Assembly (NCBI RefSeq): GCF_000711195.1
Contig: NZ_JOMR01000001.1
Coordinates: forward strand, 1,674,001 to 1,738,000
DNA: 64,000 nucleotides
Direction: 5' to 3'
Source: Thiomicrospira pelophila DSM 1534
Lineage (GTDB): Bacteria > Pseudomonadota > Gammaproteobacteria > Thiomicrospirales > Thiomicrospiraceae
The translations under genes were made by a program, and so were the position numbers. Under the pieces are notes generated by a model. It searched no databases and was not told the DNA's origin. It saw only the letters and a list, made by a program, of their open reading frames with translations. This document shows, in pieces, positions 54,459 through 62,487 of this stretch. Each line of letters opens with the position of its first letter. The first letter of the stretch is position 1.

Positions 54459-54728
54459 ATGGCATTTGATTCTGTTCACAATTATTATGAAAAACTCGTG
54501 TTTGATGAAATCAATCAGTTTTATGCAAATGACAGCTTAAGTGAAGATGAGATTGAAGACATGGCTTGTTTAGCGCTCAATAAAATTCAACCCCGCTATA
54601 TCAGGCATAATGTCGACATGTGTTTTTTTATGACCGAAAACGAACGTATGAAAATTGTCGATTCTGTCAAAGATGCCGTCGCCTATGCTCATGACAAAGT
54701 CACCAGAATACACAACCGCACCGCTTGA
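54459..54728 (+). CDS. ComFB-family protein 1
   Basis: 89 residues from ATG 54459 (MAFDSVHNYYEKLVFDEINQ). The ComFB (late competence development) signature is clear: EIEDMACLALNKIQPRYIRH, then DMCFFMTENERMKI. ComFB-family proteins have been reported as cyclic dinucleotide receptors in Bacillus and cyanobacteria, which would fit the GGDEF-EAL gene at 40 kb; the function here is not known. It is followed 15 bp later by a paralog. Confidence 0.85.
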   Translation: MAFDSVHNYYEKLVFDEINQFYANDSLSEDEIEDMACLALNKIQPRYIRHNVDMCFFMTENERMKIVDSVKDAVAYAHDKVTRIHNRTA

Positions 54729-54743
54729 TAAGGAGCCGCGACC

Positions 54744-55031
54744 ATGGAATTAGATTCGATTCATAACTATTTCGAACGTTTGGTGTTTAACGAAATCAAA
54801 GAAAACTACGTTGGCAAAGAACTCAGCGAAGAACAGCTGACGGACATGGCTTGCTTAGCCTTAAATCAAATTCCACCGCGCTACATTCGCTACGATATCG
54901 ACATGAGCTTTTTTATGACACCTCAGCAACACCACGAAGTGGAACAGAAAGTCGCGCTCGCCGTCGAAACCGCTTATCACAAAATGCTCCACCTCGAAAA
55001 ACCCGAAGTATCCGCCACCCTTGACGACTAA
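54744..55031 (+). CDS. ComFB-family protein 2
   Basis: 95 residues. It matches protein 1 along its length: LDSIHNYFERLVFNEIKENY, MACLALNQIPPRYIRYDIDM and SFFMTPQQHHEVEQKV. The two are a tandem duplication that has diverged, mostly at the C-termini. Its stop shares a base with the next gene start (TAATG), so it is coupled to the methyltransferase gene. Confidence 0.85.
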   Translation: MELDSIHNYFERLVFNEIKENYVGKELSEEQLTDMACLALNQIPPRYIRYDIDMSFFMTPQQHHEVEQKVALAVETAYHKMLHLEKPEVSATLDD

Positions 55032-55666
55032 TGAGTCACGTTTGCCCGCTTTGCGCGTCAGATAATTATTATGATTTCAGCTGTCGCGACAAGCCTTATT
55101 CGCGCTGTCAGTCATGCGATTTCGTTTGGCTGAAACGCGACCAGCTCCTTAGTGAAACGGCTGAAAAAGCTATCTACGACATCCACCAGAATCAGCTAGA
55201 CGACCCCGGTTATCGACAATTTCTAAGCCGTAGCTTAAATCAAGTAATCGAACATATCGCCCCGCCTGCGCAAGGTTTGGATTTTGGTTGTGGTCCAGGC
55301 CCGGCCTTAATTAAAATGGCGGAAGAACTCGGCTATGAAATGCAAGCTTACGATAAGTTTTATGCTGACCAACCCGAAGTATTAAGCCAAACATACGATT
55401 TTATTACCTGCACCGAAGTGGTAGAACATTTAGCCAATCCACGGCTGATTCTGGAGCAGCTCTGGTCGATCACCAGGCCTGGTGGTGTATTAGTAATTCA
55501 AACCAAACGGGTTTTAGACGATACACGTTTTTGTAACTGGCATTATCGTAACGACCCAACCCACATTAGTTTTTTCAGCGAACCCAGTTTCCTCTGGCTT
55601 GCGCAACGCTGGCAAACTCGAATCGAATTTCCCCATAACGATGTCGTGACTCTAAAAAAAGCCTAA
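55031..55666 (+). CDS. Zinc-ribbon class I methyltransferase
   Basis: 211 residues. An N-terminal CxxC pair (CPLCASDNYYDFSCRD, then CQSCDF) suggests a zinc ribbon. Then comes a SAM domain: GLDFGCGPGPALIKMAEE, ITCTEVVEHLANPRLILEQL and RPGGVLVIQTK. This layout matches the methyltransferase group often annotated as domain-22/24 types; the substrate is unknown. It starts 1 bp into the ComFB2 stop. A palindrome copy encodes TRPGG, the conserved post-motif III turn. Confidence 0.85.
   Translation: MSHVCPLCASDNYYDFSCRDKPYSRCQSCDFVWLKRDQLLSETAEKAIYDIHQNQLDDPGYRQFLSRSLNQVIEHIAPPAQGLDFGCGPGPALIKMAEELGYEMQAYDKFYADQPEVLSQTYDFITCTEVVEHLANPRLILEQLWSITRPGGVLVIQTKRVLDDTRFCNWHYRNDPTHISFFSEPSFLWLAQRWQTRIEFPHNDVVTLKKA
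55472..55483. repeat. Iterated palindrome ACCAGGCCTGGT, copy 19 (in methyltransferase gene)
   Basis: In frame ACC AGG CCT GGT, giving TRPGG. This is the third possible frame of the motif and uses the otherwise rare AGG and CCT codons. Confidence 0.97.
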
Positions 55667-55791
55667 CCAGCAAGCCTGATCAAAAATAAAAACACTTACA
55701 AACTTGCAAACCCCCTAGCCATTTGTTTAGACTTATAAAAAATTTAGCTGTAGCTAATTATTTTTTTACATTCTAAAAGGAGATCTGAATT

Positions 55792-56562
55792 TTGAAAAAA
55801 ACAACGTGGTTATTAATAGGATTAACCAACCTCACTTTACCCGTCTTAGCTAATGCGATGGACTTACGTCCGCTGGCGGCTGACCGACCGGATGCAACTG
55901 AAAGTCCACAAACTGTTGATAGAGGACATTGGCAAGTTGAAACGTCGATTCTGGGTTACGCACAAGACAAACAAGATGGTCAAACAACTCGAACCTATCA
56001 AGCTCTCAATACCAACTTAAAATACGGTTTAACAAATTCCGTTGATATTCATGTGGTGTTTACGCCCTATATTCATCAAGAAACGTCTAACACTTCTGAA
56101 CAAGGTCATAGTGATCTAGAATTGCGCACCAAAATAAACCTTTGGGGCAATGATGGTGGTAACAGCGCCATGGCGCTGCTGCCATATATCAAACTGGCCA
56201 CAGGAGAGTTTTCGAATGACAAAACAGAGGGCGGGATCATTGCTACCTACGGTTCAGGCCTAGCGGACTATAGTATTGGCGCTCAATTGCAGGTTGATTA
56301 TGTTTACGATGAGCTTAAAGACGAAATGAACTTTGTTGGGAGCTATGCGGCGGTACTTGGTTATGACATCAATCATAATGTCGGCGGCTATATTGAACAG
56401 ATTGGTGAGTTCGACACGGAGGATACATATATTCCTTATGCAAGCTTAGGCTTTACTTACCAAACTAATCGTAATCGACAATGGGACTTGGGGTCTAAAC
56501 TTGCGATGGATGATAAAGGACAAGATTTTGAGGTGTTTTTTGGCTTAACCCAGCGTTACTAA
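55792..56562 (+). CDS. Outer-membrane beta-barrel protein, meta-pathway phenol-degradation type
   Basis: 256 residues starting with TTG, supported by AAGGAG (55778-55783) 8 bases upstream. It has a signal peptide (LTLPVLANAMD) and begins with the family motif RPDATESPQTV and GHWQVETSILGY. Repeated amphipathic strands follow, ending QRY with a terminal aromatic. The family is found near aromatic-degradation genes but no such genes are nearby. Role unknown; probably a small channel. Confidence 0.78.
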   Translation: MKKTTWLLIGLTNLTLPVLANAMDLRPLAADRPDATESPQTVDRGHWQVETSILGYAQDKQDGQTTRTYQALNTNLKYGLTNSVDIHVVFTPYIHQETSNTSEQGHSDLELRTKINLWGNDGGNSAMALLPYIKLATGEFSNDKTEGGIIATYGSGLADYSIGAQLQVDYVYDELKDEMNFVGSYAAVLGYDINHNVGGYIEQIGEFDTEDTYIPYASLGFTYQTNRNRQWDLGSKLAMDDKGQDFEVFFGLTQRY

Positions 56563-56580
56563 ATTAGAGCCATTTATATA

Positions 56581-56628
56581 GAGCACCAGGCCTGGTGGTC
56601 AAATCAACAACCAGGCCTGGTTGCTTTT
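56581..56628. terminator. Bidirectional hairpin from two iterated palindromes (copies 20 and 21)
   Basis: Two exact ACCAGGCCTGGT copies (56584-56595 and 56610-56621) 26 bp apart, between convergent genes. With their flanks (AGCACC... and ...GGTTGCT followed by TTTT) they can pair as one long stem or fold as two separate hairpins. It lies 19 bp after the beta-barrel stop and within 2 bp of the convergent gene's stop, so it probably ends both transcripts. Confidence 0.82.
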
Positions 56629-56629
56629 G

Positions 56630-57196
56630 CTATAAATGTTTTTTAAAACTAAACGCACCACGGATTTGACCGACTTTATAACCGGTCGCTTTATCGTGTG
56701 GATAAAGTTCACCCAAACGTTTTTTAACGTCGTCATTAAGATTGGTGCCATGGCACTGCAAACATGGTTGACCTTCACCTATCGCAATCGCCTTCATATA
56801 ACGGAAGGTTTTTTGACCACGCTCCTGCACCACTTCGCTATATTCCATTTTGGTCGGATCGGCACCTTGTGCGCGCTGCTGATCAAACTGCGTCAATACT
56901 TTAATTTCCCATGCATCAGGTTGCGCATCGGCCGAACGATTTTTTAAACTTACACGCTTTATATCCCAGCCCGAACGATCACTCAAACTCTGTGCAATTT
57001 CTGGCGCTTTGGTCTGACAAACACCAAGCGCATTAACTGGACCCCCCGACTTCATCGCCTTACCCAATGCCGGTTGCAACTGACCTGCAAATTGTTTGGC
57101 TAAATCACGAGCTTGGCTAACATCTGCCGAATCGGCAAAACTTAACCCACTTAAAGCCACCCCAAAACCGAGGACTAACGCATATCTAAGTTTCAT
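56630..57196 (-). CDS. DUF3365-domain c-type heme protein
   Basis: 188 residues with a signal peptide (SGLSFADSADV). A single heme-c binding site CLQCHG lies near residue 148, after the conserved KAIAIGEGQP. The DUF3365 (Tll0287-like) fold is suggested by ALGVCQTKAPEIAQSLSD and WDIKRVSLKNR. Such proteins are thought to be periplasmic redox or gas/signal sensors. A lone gene, convergent with the beta-barrel gene. Confidence 0.85.
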   Translation of the reverse strand: MKLRYALVLGFGVALSGLSFADSADVSQARDLAKQFAGQLQPALGKAMKSGGPVNALGVCQTKAPEIAQSLSDRSGWDIKRVSLKNRSADAQPDAWEIKVLTQFDQQRAQGADPTKMEYSEVVQERGQKTFRYMKAIAIGEGQPCLQCHGTNLNDDVKKRLGELYPHDKATGYKVGQIRGAFSFKKHL

Positions 57197-57668
57197 AGCC
57201 TTACCCTTTAATTATTGCCTATCAATTCTCAAACGGCCGAGTGACGAAACTGTCATAACCGCAACCGTCAATTCAAATACTAAAGCGTCCACAAGAGTCT
57301 GTCAAAACCTTAATTTTGTAATGGTGATAACCCTAAACATTCGTTTCGATTTGAATTAAGGCACAAGGACTTATCGAGTCACACCAGGCCTGGTAACTCG
57401 AAAATTGATAGCCTCTTCCACATGACCAAGCATATAGATTTAGTAGGAAGTGAGACTAACCACCGTACAATAAATACAAAATATCTTTAAATATCTTACA
57501 CTTAAGGTTATAAGAAAAGTTGATGAAGCAATATATAGATTCTATTACCATCAGTAGTACCTGTTCTGATAGTGTAGAAACTACAGGTTAAAAACTTACT
57601 CCAAACATTAGGTTTTAACCATATTAAAAACTTCAACCTTTGATGATTTTCAAAGTAAGGAGGATGTA
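57197..57668. other. 472-bp intergenic region upstream of the DUF2189 gene
   Basis: AT-rich and non-coding as far as I can see. It holds palindrome copy 22 at 57383-57394, whose flanks CGAGT and ACTCG can extend the hairpin imperfectly. A 6-bp inverted repeat ACCTGT/ACAGGT (57559-57564, 57583-57588) could be an operator. The strong ribosome site AAGGAGG (57657-57663) fixes the downstream start. Confidence 0.6.
57383..57394. repeat. Iterated palindrome ACCAGGCCTGGT, copy 22
   Basis: Intergenic between divergent genes, about 190 bp from one start and 275 bp from the other. It is one of the few copies not downstream of any gene. Confidence 0.97.
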
Positions 57669-58475
57669 ATGCTTAAAAGCGAATTATCAACACATGATCA
57701 TTATACTGAAGCGGGTGAACATATCATTTCGCATGATGCCAAGTTTTCTGACATCGGAAAATGGTTAAAAAATGGCTGGTACGACATTGCACATGCACCC
57801 GGCGTTTCACTATTCTACGGACTGGTAATGAGTTTAACCGTCGCACTCTTGTTTCTTGTTTTTCAGCAACAACCAATCTATATGCTGATTGTAGCCATCG
57901 CCTTTATTATCTTATCGCCATTTCTGGCAACGGGCTTGTATTACACAGCCCATAGACTTGAAAAAGAAAAACAAACCTCACTAGGGTCCTCTATGATCTC
58001 CTGGCGAGGGAATATCCCTGATTTCGCGCTGTTTGCTGTGTCTTTAGTGATCATTGCGGCTATTTGGGTTAACTCTATGCCATTTTTAACGGCTATTGTA
58101 CTTGAGACAAGTTCACTATTAATTGTTGACACAAGCATGGGGTTAACAGGATTCATCGTCTCTGAGGCGGGCCTAACCTTCTTAGCTCTTTTTGCAGGTA
58201 TTAGTTTGCTAATATCGGCATTTGTGTTTGCGATCAGTGTCGTGACCATTCCGTTGCTGTTGCATGATAAAAAAATCGGCGCCATTCAAGCCATGATTCT
58301 AAGTTTCCAAATCGTGATGGAAAATAAACAAGTTATGGCGGCTTGGGCCTTAGTGATTGGCCTAATGTTGATTGCCGGTATCGTAACACTTGGTTTAGGA
58401 ATGCTGATTGTTATGCCATTACTTGGCTATGCAAGTTGGCATGCATTTAATGACCTAATCGAAATTGAAAAATAA
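57669..58475 (+). CDS. DUF2189 integral membrane protein
   Basis: 268 residues with about six membrane segments. A conserved cytoplasmic start (KWLKNGWYDIAHAPGVSLFYG) is typical of DUF2189; then LFLVFQQQPIYMLIVAIAFI, LSPFLATGLYYTAHRLEK, and later IPLLLHDKKIGAIQAMILSF and LIVMPLLGYASWHAF. It is a family of unknown function seen in proteobacteria. Strong ribosome site AAGGAGG at a spacing of 5. Single gene. Confidence 0.85.
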   Translation: MLKSELSTHDHYTEAGEHIISHDAKFSDIGKWLKNGWYDIAHAPGVSLFYGLVMSLTVALLFLVFQQQPIYMLIVAIAFIILSPFLATGLYYTAHRLEKEKQTSLGSSMISWRGNIPDFALFAVSLVIIAAIWVNSMPFLTAIVLETSSLLIVDTSMGLTGFIVSEAGLTFLALFAGISLLISAFVFAISVVTIPLLLHDKKIGAIQAMILSFQIVMENKQVMAAWALVIGLMLIAGIVTLGLGMLIVMPLLGYASWHAFNDLIEIEK

Positions 58476-58496
58476 ACTTTATTAACCTCCCTATCA

Positions 58497-58516
58497 GGGC
58501 TCTATTAAGAGCCCTT
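58497..58516 (+). terminator. Hairpin after the DUF2189 gene
   Basis: 7-bp stem AGGGCTC/GAGCCCT with a 6-base loop 21 bp after the stop. The T run is short (TTTA), so it may be a weak terminator. A doubly mismatched relative of the iterated palindrome (ACCAAGACTGGT) follows near 58528. Confidence 0.6.
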
Positions 58517-58577
58517 TACCTCAAAACACCAAGACTGGTAGTTGCTTAAATATTTGCAAACATGTTTTTGTAACCAT

Positions 58578-59357
58578 TTATATTTCAATTACGCCTTCCA
58601 TATATTTCACGGCACGGCCTGAGATAAAAACCCGGTCGCTTTTTAACTCACAAAATACCTGTCCGCCTCTTTGTGAAACCTGCTTAGCACTCAGTTTTGT
58701 TTTGCCGGTTCTTTCCGACCAATAAGGCGTAAGCTGCGTATAGGCTGAACCGGTTACAGGATCTTCTGGAATACCAAATTTAGGTGCAAAAAATCTTGCC
58801 ACAAAATCTTGTTTAAACGAGGGCGCTGTAACAATAACACCACGAAGATCAAGCTGTTCTAGGTAACGATGCTTCGGTTTAATGTTTAATACATCATCCT
58901 CATTGTCAAACACAACAAAGTAATCTTCGTTTTTATAACACTCAAAAGGCATTGCTCCCAGGCCATTAACAAGCGCCTCCGGCACATCACATCTAACCGG
59001 AACTTGTGCCGGAAAATCCATCGTTAAAACCCTATTCTGGCTCGTAACAATTAATGGACCCGACAAGGAATCAAAAATAATCTGCTCTTTCTTATAACCC
59101 AGTAATTCAAACAACACAAAAGCCGATGCCAAAGTAGCATGTCCACATAGCTTCACTTCTTTATTAGGTGTAAACCACCGAATATGAAAATGCTCTTCTA
59201 CTGGAACAAAAAAGACCGTTTCAGAAAGGTTGTTTTCTTCCGCAATCGCCTGCATAGTCTTATCAGGCAACCATTGCTCTAACGGAATGACCGCAGCTGG
59301 ATTGCCAAAAAAAGGCTTATCGGAAAATGCATCAATTTGATAAATAGTCAGCTTCAT
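58578..59357 (-). CDS. PhzF-family isomerase/epimerase-like protein
   Basis: 259 residues of the diaminopimelate-epimerase-like PhzF fold. Motifs: YQIDAFSDKPFFGNPAAVIP, the catalytic-Glu region AEENNLSETVFF, and EVKLCGHATLASAF. C-terminal FAPKFGIPEDPVTGSAYTQL is also typical. PhzF enzymes isomerise phenazine precursors, but most family members have unknown substrates. There are no phenazine genes here. Single gene. Confidence 0.88.
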   Translation of the reverse strand: MKLTIYQIDAFSDKPFFGNPAAVIPLEQWLPDKTMQAIAEENNLSETVFFVPVEEHFHIRWFTPNKEVKLCGHATLASAFVLFELLGYKKEQIIFDSLSGPLIVTSQNRVLTMDFPAQVPVRCDVPEALVNGLGAMPFECYKNEDYFVVFDNEDDVLNIKPKHRYLEQLDLRGVIVTAPSFKQDFVARFFAPKFGIPEDPVTGSAYTQLTPYWSERTGKTKLSAKQVSQRGGQVFCELKSDRVFISGRAVKYMEGVIEI

Positions 59358-59398
59358 TAATACTACGCTCTATATTAAATCCAGCATATAACTTAACC

Positions 59399-59410
59399 AC
59401 CAGGCCTGGT
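59399..59410. repeat. Iterated palindrome ACCAGGCCTGGT, copy 23
   Basis: Intergenic, 14 bp after the stop of the minus-strand NAD(P)-binding gene and 41 bp upstream of the PhzF gene. Confidence 0.97.
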
Positions 59411-59424
59411 GATTATGATAAGTT

Positions 59425-60153
59425 TTACGCGAAGCCTTGATTGTAGATTACCGGCATTTGGCCTTTCCATTGTTGCCAAAGCGACTCTTCGGTTGCAAGC
59501 CGTGCCATAAAGTCGGCCACATTGATTCGGCTGGTTTTGCCCGGGTCAAAAATCGCGCTTCGGGTCGGGGAAGGATGGATTTCGTATTCGCTGACCGCAT
59601 CCTCATTTATCAACGAATCGGGGCGAACCGCCACCCACTCAACCGCTTCATCCTTCGAACCGATTTGGGTTCTTAAATAATCAGCGGCTTGTTCATTATC
59701 GGGGTGTGGCGGCACCAAGGCGCGGATCAACCCCACAACCAAACGTTCACCAAACGAAATAGGCTCGTTCAAATCACGATTCCGGTTGCCCGACGTGTTC
59801 ATCAACACAAAGCGCACCGCTTGCTCGGGCTGATTCACCTTAACCGCTTCACACAAACGTTTCACCGAATCGGTCACCAATTTACGCGGCGCGCCATACA
59901 TACCGCGAAACGTCAAATTGTGCCCGAGACACGACGCGATGGCCGAACAGCCATTCACCAAATCCGCCAATTGAGTGTCGTTAAAATCGAGAACACTGCC
60001 CTCAATCACCGTCAATAAAGGATTCGACAGCACAGACTCCGGTAACCGTTCCGCCGAACGCACCACCGCCTTAACTGCCACACCATGATTAAGCAGATTC
60101 TCAACCAACAACCGCCCGGTCGCACCACTCGCCCCCACCACTAAAACCGACAT
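59425..60153 (-). CDS. NAD(P)H-binding SDR-like protein
   Basis: 242 residues from ATG 60153, which has GGAGG four bases upstream; an ATG at 60225 would add a tail without features. NAD(P)-binding signature SVLVVGASGATGRLLVENLL (atypical SDR, NmrA/SDR_a5 type). The later residues LMNTSGNRNRDLNEP and WVAVRPDSLINEDAV are typical of this class. The function is unknown. A palindrome copy follows the stop. Confidence 0.82.
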   Translation of the reverse strand: MSVLVVGASGATGRLLVENLLNHGVAVKAVVRSAERLPESVLSNPLLTVIEGSVLDFNDTQLADLVNGCSAIASCLGHNLTFRGMYGAPRKLVTDSVKRLCEAVKVNQPEQAVRFVLMNTSGNRNRDLNEPISFGERLVVGLIRALVPPHPDNEQAADYLRTQIGSKDEAVEWVAVRPDSLINEDAVSEYEIHPSPTRSAIFDPGKTSRINVADFMARLATEESLWQQWKGQMPVIYNQGFA

Positions 60154-60260
60154 AACACCTCCAGTCAGAGTGTAAAAACACCATTTTGCGAATAACCGTG
60201 CCAGAGCTTTGGAAGTGCCGCTCAAGTACGACTTGATAATTGATATATATATAAAGTTAC

Positions 60261-60614
60261 TTATGACTCTTCATTTTTCTTATCTTTCTTTATCAAAAAT
60301 GGAATTGCTAAAAGAAAGACAAGAAAAAATGTTACAGAAAAATAAACTAATATTGTTAACCCAAATGGAATTTTTAGTACTTCTACCGCCACTTCTGAAG
60401 ATTCAAGCACACCACTTTCCTTACTTATATAAGGGTATAATTCAATATATGTATAACTAACGGCTATATTCCATAGTGTTATACACATCACTACAGCTGC
60501 CCCTAAAATAATGAGCGGTATGTAAATCCGGTTAAATGCTTCTGGATGCTTGTAGGCTAGAAAAGCTAAACCAGAAAGCCCTGCTTAAATAAGGCTCGAT
60601 ATTAATGTTTCCAC
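60261..60614 (-). pseudogene. Broken small membrane protein gene (in-frame stop)
   Basis: On the minus strand a GTG at 60614 with an AGGT-type ribosome site starts VETLISSLI, then a TAA (60587-60585), and then the same frame continues AGLSGLAFLAYKHPEAFNR to the stop at 60261. The joined product would be about 117 residues with three membrane segments (including IYIPLIILGAAVVMCITLW and FGLTILVYFSVTFFLVFLL). The frame on both sides of the stop reads as protein, so this looks like a gene inactivated by a nonsense mutation. The family is not recognised, and the reading could also be chance in AT-rich DNA. Confidence 0.45.
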
Positions 60615-60737
60615 AATTTTCAACCTACCTTTAAAATAATGCGAAGCTTTTAAATATAAAATCGTACTTTATCTTTCCCACATGATTACATTATCACATC
60701 GAATTATAGTGCGGACTCCAATCTAACTAGATACTAA

Positions 60738-60875
60738 TGTTGGAGTAAAAATACCTTACAGTATCAAAACTTCGATGTAATTTATGATGTTTATAATGCG
60801 GATGAGGGGGTTTTAACTGGCAGTGGTGCGGAGTTGATTCCGATTGCCGAACTGGATGGTTACCGTTTGCGCTAA
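60738..60875 (+). pseudogene. C-terminal gene remnant
   Basis: An open stretch without a start codon reads LQYQNFDVIYDVYNADEGVL, then TGSGAELIPIAELDGYRLR and TAA. The amino-acid make-up is that of a real protein end, while DNA directly upstream has stops and is AT-rich. It suggests the tail of a gene whose front was deleted. The stop codon lies in the 26-bp palindrome. Family not recognised. Confidence 0.35.
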
Positions 60876-60896
60876 ACACCAGGCCTGGTGTTTAGC
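60871..60896. repeat. 26-bp perfect palindrome around iterated core, copy 24 (60878-60889)
   Basis: The longest perfect extension in the window: arms GCTAAACACCAGG and CCTGGTGTTTAGC. It begins inside the stop of the gene remnant and lies 42 bp upstream of the broken DinB gene. Confidence 0.96.
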
Positions 60897-60937
60897 CAAC
60901 TCAAGCAGGCCTTTATCGAAAAAACTCAGGAGATGGC

Positions 60938-61299
60938 ATGAACTTATTGCAAAATTTGGTTTGGCAAGCGCAATACAACCAGACCATGAACCGACAGTTT
61001 TTCGCCAAATGCGCGTCGAACGTGAACGCACGGATCAGCGGATTCTGGCGTTTTTCGAATCTTTATCCGAGGCCGATTTGTCGGGCACCATTCGCTATAC
61101 CAGCATTGCCAACAAGACTGAAAATGCGTTTAGGCTTGATCAAATTTTGATGCATCTTTTCTTGCATCAAACCCATCATCGCGGTCAGGTTACGACGCTG
61201 ATTGGTCAGTTGGGTATGATTTCAGTGACACTGATATTTCCCGTTTTAGACGGGCTAAGGAAACAGTATGGGTCAGAAACTCGACGTATTAACGGATAA
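60938..61299 (+). pseudogene. Broken DinB-family gene (frameshift and internal deletion)
   Basis: A good ribosome site (AGGAG, 60928-60932) precedes ATG 60938 and a DinB-like start MNLLQNLVWQAQYNQTMNRQ. After about 22 codons the DinB sequence continues in another frame as RVERERTDQRILAFFESLSE, then ILMHLFLHQTHHRGQVTTLI, the metal-binding C-terminal part, stopping at 61299. The middle section normally present (about 60 residues with the first His) is missing. So one deletion that also shifts the frame explains it. DinB proteins are metal-dependent, often thiol-transferase or damage-linked. The gene is probably dead. Confidence 0.65.
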
Positions 61300-61819
61300 G
61301 TTAATCGATTTTATTGAGCAGCAGAAAATCTACTTTGTTGGCACCGCCACCAAAGACAGTCGCGTAAATGTGTCGCCTAAAGGCATGGATTCTCTGCGAG
61401 TGCTTTCGCCGAATCAAGTGGCTTGGTTGAATGTCACCGGCAGCGGCAATGAAACCGCCGCCCATGTGCAGCAGCAGCCCAGAATGACACTGATGTTTTG
61501 CGCGTTTGAAGGCGCGCCATTGATTTTGCGTTTATACGGCACGGCGAAATTGGTGCATCGCCAAGACCCGCAATGGAATGAGCTCTATCGTCAATTCCAT
61601 CCCCTTCCAGGCGCACGCCAGATTTTTGTATTGGACATTGATTTAGTGCAAACCTCTTGCGGCATGGCGGTGCCGTTTTTTGACTATGTCGAGGAACGTG
61701 AACTGTTGAACGAATGGGCGGTCAAAAAAGGTGATGATGGCATCGAACAATATTGGGAACAGAAAAACCAAACCAGTTTAGACGGCTTGCCGACGCATAT
61801 TGTTGAGAAAAATATCTGA
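61268..61819 (+). CDS. Pyridoxamine 5'-phosphate oxidase-fold protein
   Basis: 183 residues. Split-barrel flavin-binding fold: IYFVGTATKDSRVNVSPKG, WLNVTGSGNETAAHVQQQPR and PLILRLYGTAKLVHR. Members of this PNPOx-like group bind FMN or F420, but most have unknown substrates. It begins inside the end of the broken DinB gene and overlaps the next gene by one base (TGATG), making the first of five closely packed genes. Confidence 0.88.
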   Translation: MGQKLDVLTDKLIDFIEQQKIYFVGTATKDSRVNVSPKGMDSLRVLSPNQVAWLNVTGSGNETAAHVQQQPRMTLMFCAFEGAPLILRLYGTAKLVHRQDPQWNELYRQFHPLPGARQIFVLDIDLVQTSCGMAVPFFDYVEERELLNEWAVKKGDDGIEQYWEQKNQTSLDGLPTHIVEKNI

Positions 61820-62487
61820 TGTTGACTCCACCCTTGCAAGCCGTGATTTTTGATATGGATGGTTTAATTGTGGATTCAGAACCCTACTGGAAAAAAGCCG
61901 AGTATAAGGTATTTTCAGCGCTGGGTTGCGAAGTCACCCCACAAGATCAACAACACACGGCCAACTTAACCACTCAAGCAGTGACAGAGTATTGGTTTGC
62001 AAAATCACCTTGGCAGCAACCCAAACACCATGCCGAGCAGGCGGTGATTGAGGAAGTCGAAGCCTTGCTAAAAACCCAATGCCAAGCCAAATTGGGTTTC
62101 TACCAGGCATTAGACCTTTGCCGTCAACATGATTTAAAAGTCGGACTTGCCTCCAACGCGCCTTTGCGCTTATGTCGTGCCATAACGCAAAGCCTAAATT
62201 GTGCCGCGGCGTTCGACTGTATTTTGTCGTCCGAGCAGGTTAAAGCAGGAAAACCCGCGCCGGACGTGTATTTACATGCACTCAAAACATTAAACGCCTC
62301 CGCCGAGCTGACACTGGCTTTAGAAGATTCTATAACCGGGGCAAAAGCCGCGAAGTCAGCAGGCCTAAAGGTCATCGGCATTCCTTCTGAACACCATTAT
62401 TACGAACCGTTAAAACATTTAGCCGACGTAACCTTAAGCTCATTATGCGAGCTGCGCCCTCACCACTTGATCGGAAAAACGTCATGA
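61819..62487 (+). CDS. HAD-family sugar-phosphate phosphatase (HxpB/YniC-like)
   Basis: 222 residues. HAD motif I VIFDMDGLIVDSEPYW, the cap domain, motif II LKVGLASNAPL, motif III Lys in EQVKAGKPAPDVY and motif IV LALEDSITGAKAAKSAG. The motif order matches the HxpB/beta-phosphoglucomutase-like group, which dephosphorylates hexose phosphates. It overlaps the previous stop by 1 bp and the next start by 4 bp. Confidence 0.88.
   Translation: MLTPPLQAVIFDMDGLIVDSEPYWKKAEYKVFSALGCEVTPQDQQHTANLTTQAVTEYWFAKSPWQQPKHHAEQAVIEEVEALLKTQCQAKLGFYQALDLCRQHDLKVGLASNAPLRLCRAITQSLNCAAAFDCILSSEQVKAGKPAPDVYLHALKTLNASAELTLALEDSITGAKAAKSAGLKVIGIPSEHHYYEPLKHLADVTLSSLCELRPHHLIGKTS

Noticed and set aside
60209-60460. 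Plus-strand 83-residue open frame
   Set aside because: It is the shadow of the hydrophobic minus-strand reading, in AT-rich DNA, without a ribosome site or protein-like features.
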